Positions 9,583 through 20,736 of a DNA stretch of 64,000 nt are shown in pieces. The notes under the pieces are model-generated. The model was not told where the DNA came from. It worked only from the letters and a program-made list of their open reading frames with translations, and ran no database searches. The stretch is from contig NC_009389.2 in the NCBI RefSeq assembly GCF_000002875.2, positions 402,610 through 466,609 on the forward strand, read 5' to 3'. Source of the DNA: Leishmania infantum JPCM5. Taxonomy: Eukaryota; Euglenozoa; Kinetoplastea; Trypanosomatida; Trypanosomatidae. Within the stretch, counting starts at the first letter, position 1. Each line of letters starts with the position of its first letter. The translations under genes and the position numbers were made by a program.

Positions 9583-11487
9583 CCTCGAAATTGGGGGGGG
9601 GGCGACGCTGTGTGGGGGTACGTCAGTTGCTGGGGGAGGGGTGGGAGTTGGACAGCACAGCGGGCACCGAAAACACGCAGTGGACGCAGCGACTACCCCA
9701 CTTGCTTGCTTGTGCACGTGTGTGTAAGCGGGCAGGCAAAAGAAAGGTGAAGTGCGCGTGTGCGCGCATCCTCAACTTCTCCCCGCGCTTCTCTTTAACC
9801 ACCGCCACCTTCACGCTCACAGTAGTCTATACGGAAGACACAAAAGCATGCTGCAACGTGTGCGTGTGCGTATGTGCCTCTAATCCACCGCGCGACGTGT
9901 AACCGAATCCGAGTCAGGAGTCGCCGTTCTATCCCTCTGCTCCTTGAGTTCGACGACGTGCGTGCATGCATGTGTGCGCGTGTGTGTGTTCGAAAGAGAG
10001 ACGGTGTGCATCAAGGCGGCGATACGATGGCGTGCACAGCACGAGTGACAGAGATGGGCGAGACAGAGAGACAGGAAGGGCGTAATAAGAGGGAAGGTGC
10101 GCGGACTTCTTGCATCGGCACACACACACACACACAGCACACATGACAGCTCACTGCAGCATACGCGCTCAGCGGAGTCGGCCATGACGCTGCTGGGTGT
10201 TGAAGAACAGACGTCCTACACCCGTCCGCCCGTGTACCTCTCGAACACACTGCCACCGCACCTGCGAAGAAGGAAAGAACGCACGTCACGCGCAACACGA
10301 CGCATATGCCCCCTCCCCCCTCCGCCCACTCCTCTGCACGAACGTGTGCTGGCTGGGGAAGGGGGTGGGACGGTGCATGCGTGGTGCGCGCAGAAAACGC
10401 ATTCCACCCATTTGCGTGTGGCTCCGGTCACAACCCGTTGTACTGGTAAGCGTGGTTGTGTGCGTGTGTGTGTGTGTGTGCCGTTACGTGTTGCTGGCTC
10501 TTCCCCTGCCTTCGTCTCCTTCATCGGCCCAGCTTTGGGGTTGGACGACGAGGAAAATCATACAAAATGGGGTGGGGGCTTGGGGGTGCGGCGTCCGCAA
10601 ACTGCGGAAGAGATAAAAACGTGTGGAACGTGTGCATGCGGAGTGGTGTTGGTGGTGGTGATAGTGACGGTGACGGTGTGTGTGTGTGTCTGTGTCTGTG
10701 TCTGTACGTGTGTGCCTGTGCCTGCACCTCCTCCGTCGCCTCTATCTACTGGGCACGTGTCTGGTGTGTGTGGTTCTTGCTACAGAGCTTCCACACGCAC
10801 ACACGCGCGCACTGCCCCTCTCTCTCGTTGCACGGTATGGCTTTCCATGAAGCGGTTCTCGCTCACGTACATCTAAGTGCACGTGGTCGGCCACATCACG
10901 CACAGCCGCACGCGACAGCAGAGAGGGGGGTGAGAGAAGGCGGCAGCCGGAGAAACACATAGAGAGCCGAGAGTCGACATGATACGTGCACATCCCCATC
11001 TACCAACGAACAAGCGAACCAATCCTGCGCGCATGCACGCGCGCACCTGCCGTGAGACTCGGCTACACACACAAAAATGGGATAGAAAAGCGAACAGTTT
11101 GGCGTCTAACATTACAGAAACAAGAGAGGGGCGAGGAGGGGGGTCTAGTACGGAAACGCTTGGTAAGCTGTGGCGGTGAGGGAGGGAGAGGGGGTATGAT
11201 GGAGGATGGCCAACGAAACAGCGCGCGCAGAGAAAGAGGGGGGACGTGAGACAAGCGCGCACACCGACACAGACGCACGCACATGTACGCATATATACAA
11301 ATGTACCGACGAATAAGAAGGATGCAGGATGGCAAGCATGGTGACGCCGTAGTGGGCGGGGCGGGGAGGGGGTTGAGAAAGATGAGGGGCATGGCGCGGG
11401 GATGGCGGGCAACGAACGTAGCACACCTGAAGAGAGAGCGGAATGCGAACGCGGTTACGCACGTGCACGCCACAAGAGCTTCCGTCG
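9583..11487. other. Gene-free interval, 1.9 kb
   Basis: No supported gene. It contains TG-rich arrays (about 10455-10480 and 10660-10725), CA tracts (about 10120-10142) and GA-rich plus-strand stretches. The polypyrimidine leader region of the ATPase gene lies at 9590-9660, and the remainder is probably 3' UTR of the coiled-coil gene at 11488-13677. Confidence 0.6.
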
Positions 11488-13677
11488 TCACTCGCCAGGC
11501 GTCAGAACGTTGCGTGGGAACAGCCGCGGCTCCGCCTCATCATCCTCGCCTCGCTGCGCTCCAGTGTTGGCGCCGTCACGCTCCACTAGCACTGCCTTGC
11601 GCGCCGTCGTGATGCTTCCCACCGCGCAGGAGCGAACAACGACGCGATGTGGCACAGACGGCTTGCTGTTCTCTTTATCCGACCCATGCTTGAGGCCGAT
11701 TTCCTCGCGGATAGCCCGGTCGCGACGGCGCTTCTCTGCAACGGCGGCCAACGCGGTAGAGAAGTCCAGCCGCCGTCGCGACGCCACCGTGGTGGCTGCT
11801 GCTTCTGCTGCTGCTGCACTCGGCAAGGCTTCCGCCGACTCGGAATTCGCGGCGCTACCCTTGTCACTGAGACTTCGCTTGCACGGGCGTTGGCCATCGT
11901 CCGCTGCAGTCTCCGCGGTGCGTCGATCAGCGTCGCCGCTGCTGCGCTGATTCCGGTAAGGCCCCTGCCGAAACGACGACGTGCCATCACGTGATGTCAG
12001 CGGCAGTGGGGGCACCACGGCTGCGGGTCTCGTCTTCGACAGAGGGACCGAGGATTGGCTCCCGGCGGTCGTCATGCGCCGAGGTGCAACCACGCTGTTG
12101 CTCGCGAGCGGAGCCACGTACCCGCTGGAGGCGGAGATGATAGGCTCGGTCGCCGTCGTGGATCCGCGCACACGTACCGGGCTGCGCTCCACATCGGCGC
12201 CTGACTTCTTTGCCTCCCCTCGCGCAGGCGCCGCATACACGCCGTCGCCTCCCGTGTTCTCGTTTTCATCTTCCTCGTCCTCCTCGACCTCCTCGGCCAC
12301 ACCTCCGCCGCAAATCGGTGATGTCGGCGGCGAGGACGTAAGGCTGCTGCTGGTGCTTCCGTTGTCGCTGCCATCCTCGTCGCCTTCCACACCTTGTACA
12401 TGACGCGGACCCCGACTGTAGGCGAAGACGTTGTCGCGGTTGTCCATGGTACGGATCAGCATCTGACGCAGGTTCAGGATCGACTGCTGCTGCTCCTCGA
12501 TCTGCTCGATCATCCGCTCCATCTCGCCGGCCATGTTGCGCCGCTCCTCGCGCAGTGTCGCCTCTATCTCCCGCTTCTCCTTGCGTTGCTGCTCCACCTG
12601 CGCCTCGAGAGACCCTTTAGCTTCGTAGAGAAGATCAATCTGTTTGCCTTGGCGAAGCAGGTCGCTGAAGAGGGCCGTGCTTTTCGAGTAGGCAGCCTTC
12701 AGCAGGGAGTCGAGCTGCGAGACGTGGATGCTGTCCTGCTCCCCGCGTAGGCATGTCAAGTCCCTCACGAGGCTCTCCATCCCTGCCAGCTTCGTCTCGT
12801 GCCGCTCCACCAGCCGTTCATACTTGCGCTCGTGCTCTTTAATGAGCGCCTCGTACCGCATCTTGGCGGAACGCTCCAGCTTGGCCTCCTCCAGAGCCTT
12901 GTTCTGCATGTCCATCACACGGGTGCGACTCTCGGACATCTCCCGCTTCAGCTGCCGAATGAAGCGCTTGCTCTCCTCGTTGCGCGTGGACAGCGCGACA
13001 ACCTCGATGATCTTGTCCTGCAGCGCCTGGTACGCGTCCGCGTGTTTCTCAGCCATATCCTCGTAAAGTGCGCGCTGGTGCTCGTACATCTTTTCGTACC
13101 GGTTGCGTTCCCGCTGCAGCGCCTCATACTCAGCGAGTGGCACCATCGGCTCAGAGGCCGCCGGGCTGCGGTCGTGGGTGCTGCGCCGCGGTGTGCTGCG
13201 AGCGAGCGAGGTGCTGTGCGACACACTGTTCGGGTGCGAGCCGTGCGACATACTCCTCCCTGCTGCCTTGGGATTAGGCGATTTACTAGCGGACGCTGAG
13301 CTGAAGTTCATCTTCGTGACAGACGTGTTCGTGACGTCGTGCAGCGCACGGTGGTGATGGTGGCTCGGGCGACTCTTGCCGCTGCTGCCCCCACCGGCGC
13401 TCTTCCGGTGGGAAGCCGAGAGAGAGCCAAGGTAGCTCACATCGTACTCGGTGACGTCGACGTGGGCGGCGCTGCTGGTCGGCATATGCTGCGGCGACAG
13501 CAGAGCCAAAGCAGATGGCGAGGCGTCAATGCACTGCGCCGTCACTCGATCAACCGTGTCCTCGAGAAAGATGGCAGCGTCATCCGTGGACGTGCCGAGT
13601 TGGCGGCGCACCGGTGTCGATGGCAGCGCCTCGTACACAGCCGTCGCTGTGCCGCTGCCGCTGCGGCATGACATCAT
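11488..13677 (-). CDS. Coiled-coil protein, 729 aa, unknown function
   Basis: Start placed at the first of two adjacent ATGs at 13677; the frame continues 27 codons further upstream to 13758, but the polypyrimidine tract (plus-strand purines, 13763-13805) lies right next to that codon, making the longer form unlikely. Residues ~1-175 are Ser/His/Thr-rich and likely disordered. Residues ~180-415 form a long charged coiled coil rich in Glu, Arg, Lys and Gln, with repeated aromatic Tyr-Glu pairs at its start. The C-terminal ~310 residues include acidic Asp/Glu clusters followed by basic, Ser-rich disorder. No enzymatic motif. A cytoskeletal or basal-body scaffold role is possible but not shown. 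Confidence 0.8.
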   Translation of the reverse strand: MMSCRSGSGTATAVYEALPSTPVRRQLGTSTDDAAIFLEDTVDRVTAQCIDASPSALALLSPQHMPTSSAAHVDVTEYDVSYLGSLSASHRKSAGGGSSGKSRPSHHHHRALHDVTNTSVTKMNFSSASASKSPNPKAAGRSMSHGSHPNSVSHSTSLARSTPRRSTHDRSPAASEPMVPLAEYEALQRERNRYEKMYEHQRALYEDMAEKHADAYQALQDKIIEVVALSTRNEESKRFIRQLKREMSESRTRVMDMQNKALEEAKLERSAKMRYEALIKEHERKYERLVERHETKLAGMESLVRDLTCLRGEQDSIHVSQLDSLLKAAYSKSTALFSDLLRQGKQIDLLYEAKGSLEAQVEQQRKEKREIEATLREERRNMAGEMERMIEQIEEQQQSILNLRQMLIRTMDNRDNVFAYSRGPRHVQGVEGDEDGSDNGSTSSSLTSSPPTSPICGGGVAEEVEEDEEDENENTGGDGVYAAPARGEAKKSGADVERSPVRVRGSTTATEPIISASSGYVAPLASNSVVAPRRMTTAGSQSSVPLSKTRPAAVVPPLPLTSRDGTSSFRQGPYRNQRSSGDADRRTAETAADDGQRPCKRSLSDKGSAANSESAEALPSAAAAEAAATTVASRRRLDFSTALAAVAEKRRRDRAIREEIGLKHGSDKENSKPSVPHRVVVRSCAVGSITTARKAVLVERDGANTGAQRGEDDEAEPRLFPRNVLTPGE

Positions 13678-14680
13678 TAAAATTTCACCTGAGATGCAGC
13701 GGAGTGCGCCCCTGCGCCGCACGCGCACATGCAGATGCAGCGCCACACCCCTCACCACACAGCAGCGGGGAGCGAGGGAGGAGGCGGAGCGGAACTAGGA
13801 AAAGCAGCAGCGCGGCGTCGATGGCAGCCGTAGGAAAACAAAGCAGGGAGGCGGGAAGACAGCACGTGCCGCCGCGAGTATGTGCCACTGTGTGTGCGCG
13901 CGTGGCCGTATCTCCCTCCTGCTCTGCCTGTGCGTGCGCCGAGAACGCAGCGAAGGGGGACAACAAAGAAGAACTGTTGGACCTGCAGCGGTCAACGAGA
14001 AGTATGCGCGAGAGAGATGCACGAGTGAGTTTGAGAGGGTGGTTTCCATGACACATGTCCCTTCCACGACGACATACGCGCCCGCACATGTCCACGCAGA
14101 CATCGGCATGATGGCTTGAACGCGATGCCGGCAGGAGAAGGAGGTGGGTGGGTGGGGGTCGCAAAAGGTGTGCATCGCAGAAGCGGTGCAAGCGGAACGT
14201 ACGCACCTGCAGCCCTATCCCAAGTCTCCGGCGCCCGCGTGCATGCCCCTTTCGTGTTTGTATCTGTGACTGTAGCTCTGCGCGTGCCAGTGCGAGGAAG
14301 CGCGCACCGTGTCGAGCGAGAGCGAGAGGAAGGGAGGGAGGGGAGGGGGGCGTGCAGCCCGCGAAAAAGGGGAAGGGCGGCGCGAGTGGTGGCGGTGGTG
14401 GTGGTGGACGTGTGGGCTGAAATCGACGAGTTGCTCACTCTTTGTGTTGCTGTTAATCGAGAGAGTGTGTATACAGTTCTCACCCCGAGTCAAGCACGTG
14501 CAGAGTCGCGTTCAGGCACATGCGCAACGCGCGACATACATGCGGAGAGAAAGACCACCGGTGCAGTCCACCACAGAAACAACGCTATCATCATAATCAC
14601 CACACAAGAAGGAGCAAGAGGCCAACCAGCGCAAGTGACATGATAAGAGAGAGACCGGCAGCGTCTTGCCTCACCCGTCC
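13678..14680. other. Intergenic interval, 1.0 kb
   Basis: No credible gene. It holds plus-strand purine-rich sequence (13763-13805, 14305-14410), consistent with a minus-strand polypyrimidine tract for the 729-residue gene, followed by the 3' UTR of SCO1. Confidence 0.5.
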
Positions 14681-15613
14681 TTACCAGTTTGTCCACGTCG
14701 GATCCTTGGCGTACTCGGACATGTAGTGCAGCACCTTCTCCGTAATCTCGCGCTCGTCGTAGCGGTTTCCGAAGAAGTCGACGAAGCGGCCCTGTGGGTC
14801 GAAGAGGAAGATGGCAATGCTGTGGTCGATCAGGTAGTCCTCCTGCTCGGCGTCCTCTTCGGTGGGGATGGAGTAGTAGATGCGGTACGAGCGGCATGCG
14901 TCGTTCACCTGCTTCGGCGTGCCAACGAGCCCAATGAAGTCGGGGTGGAACACGGAGAGGTACTCGTCGATGGCCTCGAGCGAGTCACGGCGCGGGTCGC
15001 ACGAGACAAACAACGGCGCAATGCGCTCCTGCGGGCGGGCAGCGCGGACAGCGTCGACGACGTGCGACATGCGGTTCAGCTCGACCGGGCAGATCTCCGG
15101 GCAGTGAGTGAAGCCGAAGTAAAAGAAGGCCCATGAGCCGAGGAATTCCGCCTGCGACACTGGCTCACCCTTCGTGTTCACCAGCACAAACGGCCCACCG
15201 AGCGCGGGGCGGCCACGCGTTTCGACGCTGACCCGCGCGCTGCCCTCCGCACCGAAGTAGCGCTTCTTGGCTTGGCGGCTTCCGTACCACAGCGTCGCGA
15301 TGCAGAGAAGAGCAAAGCCTCCTATCATGCCGTACGTCTTCAACGCCTGCCAGTCTTTCTCGAGCTCCGCCGCCTCGGTCGCGTCGGGGTTGTTTGGGTT
15401 GGCTGCGCCCTGCTGGCGGAAAGCGCGACGGCTGCACGTAAGCGGCGTTATCGTGATGTTCACAAGGGCGGCAGCTTCGGTGGCGGCCGAACCCATCGGA
15501 GAGCCGCGTCGCATGGCACCAAAATGGCATCGAAGGCGCAGTAGAGCGTCAGAGCGATACGACTCCATCATCGACTCCCCACGGACGGCACACCGCAGAA
15601 GTGAGCGATGCAT
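14681..15613 (-). CDS. SCO1: SCO1/SenC-family cytochrome c oxidase copper chaperone
   Basis: 310 residues from the ATG at 15613. SCO proteins deliver copper to the CuA site of cytochrome c oxidase in the mitochondrial inner membrane. Visible evidence: an Arg-rich, acid-poor N-terminus suitable as a mitochondrial presequence; one membrane helix (about 94-111); then a thioredoxin-like domain with GFTHCPEICP, giving the copper-binding Cys171 and Cys175, and the distal histidine in DHSIAIFL (His264). SFVSCDPRRD-like sequence (LFVSCDPRRD, 201-210) is also typical. All three copper ligands are present, so it should be functional. An ATG 15 codons downstream (15571) is an alternative start; either leaves a presequence. 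Length is close to that of other eukaryotic SCO proteins. Confidence 0.92.
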   Translation of the reverse strand: MHRSLLRCAVRGESMMESYRSDALLRLRCHFGAMRRGSPMGSAATEAAALVNITITPLTCSRRAFRQQGAANPNNPDATEAAELEKDWQALKTYGMIGGFALLCIATLWYGSRQAKKRYFGAEGSARVSVETRGRPALGGPFVLVNTKGEPVSQAEFLGSWAFFYFGFTHCPEICPVELNRMSHVVDAVRAARPQERIAPLFVSCDPRRDSLEAIDEYLSVFHPDFIGLVGTPKQVNDACRSYRIYYSIPTEEDAEQEDYLIDHSIAIFLFDPQGRFVDFFGNRYDEREITEKVLHYMSEYAKDPTWTNW

Positions 15614-16436
15614 GCCTTTCCCTGCGCTCCGGCGTCGCGATCTGGATCAGCAACCCTCCCTCACCTTCCTTGTCGTGCACGTGTGCGTGCGTATACAGGT
15701 GAGGGTGGGCGTGTCGGCTTGCCCTCACCGCTGAGTTATCTCGCTCGGAGCTTTATGGCACCGCCGACTCTGCACCAGCCGTCCTTGCTGTACTGCTGTG
15801 TCTGCCTCCGCTGCTTTACTCGCACGCACCCCCAAAACGTTCGGTAGTGGAGATGGGAGTAGAGAAAAGAGTGAGAGGGGGAGAGGGGGCGGCAGATGAC
15901 GAAGACGGCCCGTTCGGCAGCCGGTGAGGATTTAATGCTGCTTGAGGCCCACGTGATATGCGCGCGTGCACGGGCAAGAGGGTCCCGCGCAGCGGTGAGG
16001 TGAGGGACGAGACGGAGGGAGATACCCGGAAAGAGAGAGGGGAGGAGATGAAAACGGTGAACAGATGCAGAAGGCCTGCAGCATGGCGGCGGTCGGTGCC
16101 GGAAGGAGCGGCCCAGGCCAGCTGGGCCGCCGTTCGCTTGCTCTTGCCGAGTGGGGGCGTTTTGAGAAGGAGTTGACTAGTGGCAGGAAAACTCAGGATA
16201 CAGAGCACCATCGCTTTTCGAGAGCAGCAACAATAGAGAAGAATCAGCGCAACGGCGCGTTCGTGCGCAGGGTCGCGCTCACTCAAGCGGATCGCCTGCA
16301 CCCTCTGGAAATCGCGTAAAGCGAGAGCGGGAGACAGCAGGGGGTGAAATGGTAGACATAGGAAGGGTGGGGTAGGATGGCTTCAAGTGAGGCAGCGGGC
16401 GTCGCGCTTTTCACCAGATGCGCACGCAAGCAATGC
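15614..16436. other. Intergenic interval, 0.8 kb
   Basis: No credible gene. A plus-strand purine-rich block at about 15845-15900 is the likely minus-strand polypyrimidine tract used for SCO1, implying a leader of about 200 bases. The rest is likely 3' UTR of the upstream gene. Confidence 0.5.
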
Positions 16437-17339
16437 TCAATCCAGGTCGATCTCCAGCGAACCAGTCGTTGCCTGAATCGTCGTCGAGGGACACGAGCCG
16501 ACAAGGTCGTCATGGGAGTCTCGAGGAGACTCGACCGCACCATCAGAACCGCCTTCACCGCCCCGTGGCGCTGACGGCGCCGTTCGCGCTTCCGGCGCCT
16601 TCGAGTAGCGCACGCGGCTCTTCTCCGGCTGAACGCTTGCGCTGACAGGAGCAGCGGCGATGAGCAGCGCGGGCCCTCCCTCTTCTGCTGCCCTGGACGC
16701 TGGCTGTGCAGCGATCGCGTTGAGCCTGCCATGTCGATTGCGCACCAGCGTCGTGGGCCGACGCGCCACCCCTTGCTGCGTGAGTGCCTTCAGCTGCTTC
16801 GCTTCCAGAGCGCGGTGCTGCGCCTCGAGCACCTGCTTCGCCCGCTCAGCCGCCGACAGCTTTGGGGGCTCTGATGTGATGGTGTAGTATCTGTCATCTT
16901 CGTCGCTGCTGACGGCTGCACCGCGGTCGATGCCCTCGTCACCGACTCCGGCCCGGCTGTCGGTGGGTGGGGCTGCCTTCGGCGGCACCGCCCAGCCACC
17001 AATACTGCCCTCCTTGCTGTGCGGCGACGTGCGCTCAGTGCTGCGTGACACGCTGACTCGACCCGAGTATGGGTGGCCGCCGCCTGTGGTAGTGTGTTGG
17101 TGCCGTTGTGACGCAGAGTGACCGGCCGACGAGGGGCGTGGCTCCTCGCTGCTTTCGTCAAAGTCCTCCCATGGATCGCGCGGCGGCCCGCCGGCGAATG
17201 TGTCGCCCCCTGCCGCGCTCCCATGCTTTGGAGCCGCCTTGCGTGAGGCGACCTTGAGATGCTGGCCCGGCGCGAGGTGCTGGGGTGGGTGATGCCGCTT
17301 CGCAATCACCGGACGAGGCGCGTTGGGTGTCGAGGACAT
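16437..17339 (-). CDS. Hypothetical, largely disordered protein, 300 aa
   Basis: Start taken as the ATG at 17339; the frame extends 35 codons upstream but without similarity or composition suggesting protein. Residues ~1-140 are Pro/His/Ser/Gly-rich. An acidic patch DESSEE and a stretch with SSDEDDRYYTITSEPP precede a short helix rich in Ala, Lys and Gln (about residues 157-185). The C-terminus is Ser/Ala/Arg-rich and ends in Leu-Glu-Ile-Asp-Leu-Asp. No family recognised. Only the helix and the DRYYTITSEPP segment look constrained, and they may be a partner-binding site. Confidence 0.7.
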   Translation of the reverse strand: MSSTPNAPRPVIAKRHHPPQHLAPGQHLKVASRKAAPKHGSAAGGDTFAGGPPRDPWEDFDESSEEPRPSSAGHSASQRHQHTTTGGGHPYSGRVSVSRSTERTSPHSKEGSIGGWAVPPKAAPPTDSRAGVGDEGIDRGAAVSSDEDDRYYTITSEPPKLSAAERAKQVLEAQHRALEAKQLKALTQQGVARRPTTLVRNRHGRLNAIAAQPASRAAEEGGPALLIAAAPVSASVQPEKSRVRYSKAPEARTAPSAPRGGEGGSDGAVESPRDSHDDLVGSCPSTTIQATTGSLEIDLD

Positions 17340-18038
17340 GATGAGCCGGCAGAGTCGTTCTCGCTCGAAAGGGTTGTTTTGATGGCGCGCACCAGATAGC
17401 GGGCGTGGATCACGTGCCTGTGCGTGCCGCTTGATCCTCAGCAATGCGCGCCGTGTATGTGCGTAGCTCCAATGGCCGCACTCGGAAAAGCATCCAGGAG
17501 GGAGCAGGGGGGATAAAGAGTAGGCGTTGAACTGACGACGTGGACCACCAACGTCGCGCTGCGCTCTTGTTGTTTGGTGGCAGTGTTGAAGTGCGATGCT
17601 GCACGGGCGTGTGTGTAGAGCAGATGCTCAGAGAGAGAGAGAGAGCCGGAGAAAAAGAAGTTCAGGTCATGAAGTGATCGGCACCACACGAGCACATACC
17701 TGTGCGCCCGAAATGTTGCGCATGCCGACGAGAGAGGACATCACGAAGGCGAGAGAGAGAGAGCGGGAGGTAACTACCATCTGCTAGCTGCAGGCGTAGG
17801 CGACTGCACACAAGAGGGTTCGATGGACTTTTCACGTACGTCATCACGCGAGAGCCCCGAGCCCCTCAGCATGAGCACAAGAGGAGGATGGGGCAGCAGC
17901 AGAGCGTCGACATGCAAACAAAACATGAAGTATGAGGCGCCAGAAAAGCCTGCGCATGATGTGCACGGCCGCTGTCTGAGTAGTAGTCACCGTCATTAAC
18001 ACCGCTGCCGGTGAATATTGGCACACGTCACCGCCTAC
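17340..18038. other. Intergenic interval, 0.7 kb
   Basis: No credible gene. It contains GA-dinucleotide runs on the plus strand (17629-17644 and 17748-17766), which on the transcribed strand are CT tracts. Confidence 0.5.
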
Positions 18039-18545
18039 TCATCCTTCTGGCGTACCCTCGTAGCGTCTGCTGTGCAGGAGATTGCGCGCCTGGGCGACCA
18101 TTTCCGGTGTCACCTCGGTCTTCGCCAGGCGCTCGCCCCGCGCCGCTCGCGATTCATCGGAGACCAACTTGTTGTCCGCATTGATCATGAGTCCACTCGG
18201 CTCGTCGCGGTAACTGTATCCCCTCACGCCATCGTACACACCGCTCGGCGCGTCAGGCACGTACGTCGGCGTGAAGTCCCGTTGGTAGAAGCGCTGGCGG
18301 TTCAGCTCGATATTGTCAAGAATGTCGTTCGCACGCTTCGACTGCTGACGGCCAATAAACAAAACAAAACCACCGGCGCACATGGCCAGAGTGCCACGCC
18401 ACTCGATCCACACCGTGCGCGCGACACCCCGTTCGCCGTACCGTGACAGCACCTCAGGGTTCTCGATGCCGAGCCACCACGCCTTTACGCGCGTGAACAG
18501 GCTTACGTGGTGCACCAGCCGCGGGTGCGTGAACTTCGGTGGCAT
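18039..18545 (-). CDS. Single-pass membrane protein, probably mitochondrial, 168 aa
   Basis: Start at the ATG at 18545; upstream in-frame sequence to 18821 reads as low-complexity leader. The protein has a basic, amphipathic N-terminus, one hydrophobic segment at about residues 51-66 ending in Arg-Gln-Gln-Ser-Lys, then a charged helix and a conserved-looking, Tyr/Pro-rich segment containing YVPDAPSGVYDGVRGYSY. This resembles small, kinetoplastid-specific subunits of mitochondrial inner-membrane complexes, but no family was recognised, so the location is inference. It is transcribed after the fructose-1,6-bisphosphatase gene. Confidence 0.75.
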   Translation of the reverse strand: MPPKFTHPRLVHHVSLFTRVKAWWLGIENPEVLSRYGERGVARTVWIEWRGTLAMCAGGFVLFIGRQQSKRANDILDNIELNRQRFYQRDFTPTYVPDAPSGVYDGVRGYSYRDEPSGLMINADNKLVSDESRAARGERLAKTEVTPEMVAQARNLLHSRRYEGTPEG

Positions 18546-20736
18546 CGTCGATCTCTCCCCTCTCTGTTTCTGGGCTGCTGTGCGTACACGAATATGTCGG
18601 GCTATCCGTACTGCAGTGTTGCGTGAAACATCGAGTGTGGACAACGAAGACACGGTGAAGCCGCAATGAGCACACACGATGTACATGACAAGAGAGGAGG
18701 AGAGAGAGACAATGACGTGAAGATAAGGAAGAAGGTTAAACACAGGCACGCACACACACGGGGACGAGAGGGGGGCACGTGCTGATGGGGCCCGTGGACA
18801 AGAGCCACAAGGCCCATGCATAAACCGGTAGCTGGATATGGGTGCGGGACGTCAAGAAGCACTTGGCAGCACGCGAGCGAGCGAGAGCTCGAAGAGTGTG
18901 CGTTCACCGCGCCGGATCCCTCGGAAGAAGTCACAAGCTGCATGTGACTCCCCCATGTCTTTTTGTGTCTCTCTCACCACACACACAGACATACAGACAG
19001 ACAGAGAGGCCAGCATGGGTGAGCGAGGGGACGCATACAGAGACGGACAAGACCGCTCCGCTTGCATACGCGCATGAAAGTACCGCACTCATTGTCGCCG
19101 TTGTGTGTAGCGCGTTGCATGTAGAGAGTCGACTCGATGCACGTGCCCGACGGTGAGGTGAGCTGAAGTGAGACTTCGAGTCATCAAAGGCGAGGAAATG
19201 TTGGTCAACAGGCGTCTTGTACTAAAAATAAGAGTGTCACCAGGAGGAAGAGCACAGCAGCAAGGCTACAAGCACACACGCACGCGTGCGTGAGCGATGT
19301 GCAAGAGACGAATACGCAAGGGCAACCCGCCATGTCCGCAGCGACAGCCAATACAGAAGGGCAAGTGCTTGAGCGGTGCCACAGCCTGCTTTAGCTGCTC
19401 CTTCTCTCCGCCTCTCTCTGGCTCGGACGTGTTCTTCGCCTTCCTGGTGTCGATGGGTGAGTGTGTGCACAGCGCTGCAGCGATGCTCACAGCCGTTCTC
19501 GCTTCATTGCCCCCCCCCCACACAACGAGAGGCAGGAGGAGGGGGGATCGCACGCAGGCCATAAAACGTGAACGACACAACAGCAAAAGGGGCCCCTCTA
19601 CACACCCGGCAGCACCCACGGGCGCGGGGGTGGGGTGGGGGAGGAGGATGCAAGCGAAAGGACGTGGGCTGCGCGGGTCCGCGGGTAGTATTGCCAAGAC
19701 CGCACAAGGGAGCCAGTCGAAGAGATGATGGCGTAAACTGTTTAACGAACCGAAACCGAAAGGGACGCTGAAAAGAGGGAGAGGCACACGCCACACCGCC
19801 AGCTACACGACAGACACGCCGGCGCTTGGATTTACGGGTCTTGTCGCGTCTTCGAGTGTGTGTCGGCGCGAGGGAGGTGTAGAGGGGAGGGGTGGGGAGG
19901 ACCAACAAAGGTGCAACACGGCTCGCCACCCTCGCCTCCGCGCATTCTCCGACTTCGCCGCCTACCTCGAATGCGGTGCTCTCACAACGCCCACTGCCTG
20001 CCAACGTTTCTCCGGTTCTCTTTTCATTGGACTGCTGTCCTCTTTTCTGCCTTTATAGGTGCCGACCAGGTGCATGGGCGGCACCACGGCAGACGCCGAG
20101 GCGGCAGCGGGAGTAGGGGGCGACGCCGAGGGCAGTGAGGCGCCGTTTTAGAATTGGATGCACGCACCACTGTCACCCTCCTCGATCCTTCATCCAGCAC
20201 CATCACCGTCACGCTCACCCAATGCGCGAGTAGCTCCCTCGCTCCGGAAGCACCACCTCTTGCCCCCGTTGATCTTTCGCCATGTACAACCTCCCGGCTT
20301 TATAGCCTTCCCTCTTCGCCACCTCTCTCTGCGTTCTGCCGTCCTCATGCTTGATGGTGCACCTCCACCGGGACACACGAGTAACGCCTGGTGCATGGGA
20401 TGAAGTCGCACGCTCGCGGATGCCGCACGCCGGGAGGGAGACGGAGCGACCCAAACGCACTCGGGTGAGTGAAGCGGCACACATCCGCCAGCTAAAACGG
20501 AAGGTGCAGTTGTTTTGATGTTCGTGCGCGCTCTTCCTTTCCTCTTTCGGGGGAGGCGTGGTGGTGACGGCGGATGCTTAGCGTTGGCGCTAAGCACGAT
20601 GCGCCGCAGCGCGTGCGTGTGGATATGTGCTTGCGGCTGCTTTCCGCGAATGGTGCGCGCGGGGCGAAGATACGTTTGCACGCAGGCACGCACCCTGGCT
20701 GCCGGTGTCATTCACGGAAACGTTTTCATTTTTTTT
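18546..20736. other. Gene-free interval, 2.2 kb (probable 3' UTR of fructose-1,6-bisphosphatase)
   Basis: No supported coding frame on either strand; open frames here are short and low in complexity. Purine-rich plus-strand tracts occur around 18690-18780. An unusually long 3' UTR for the bisphosphatase mRNA is the simplest reading. Confidence 0.55.

Noticed and set aside
10097..10876. 259-codon plus-strand open frame
   Set aside because: Made of CA/TG-repeat translation (His-Thr and Cys-Val runs) in an intergenic region.
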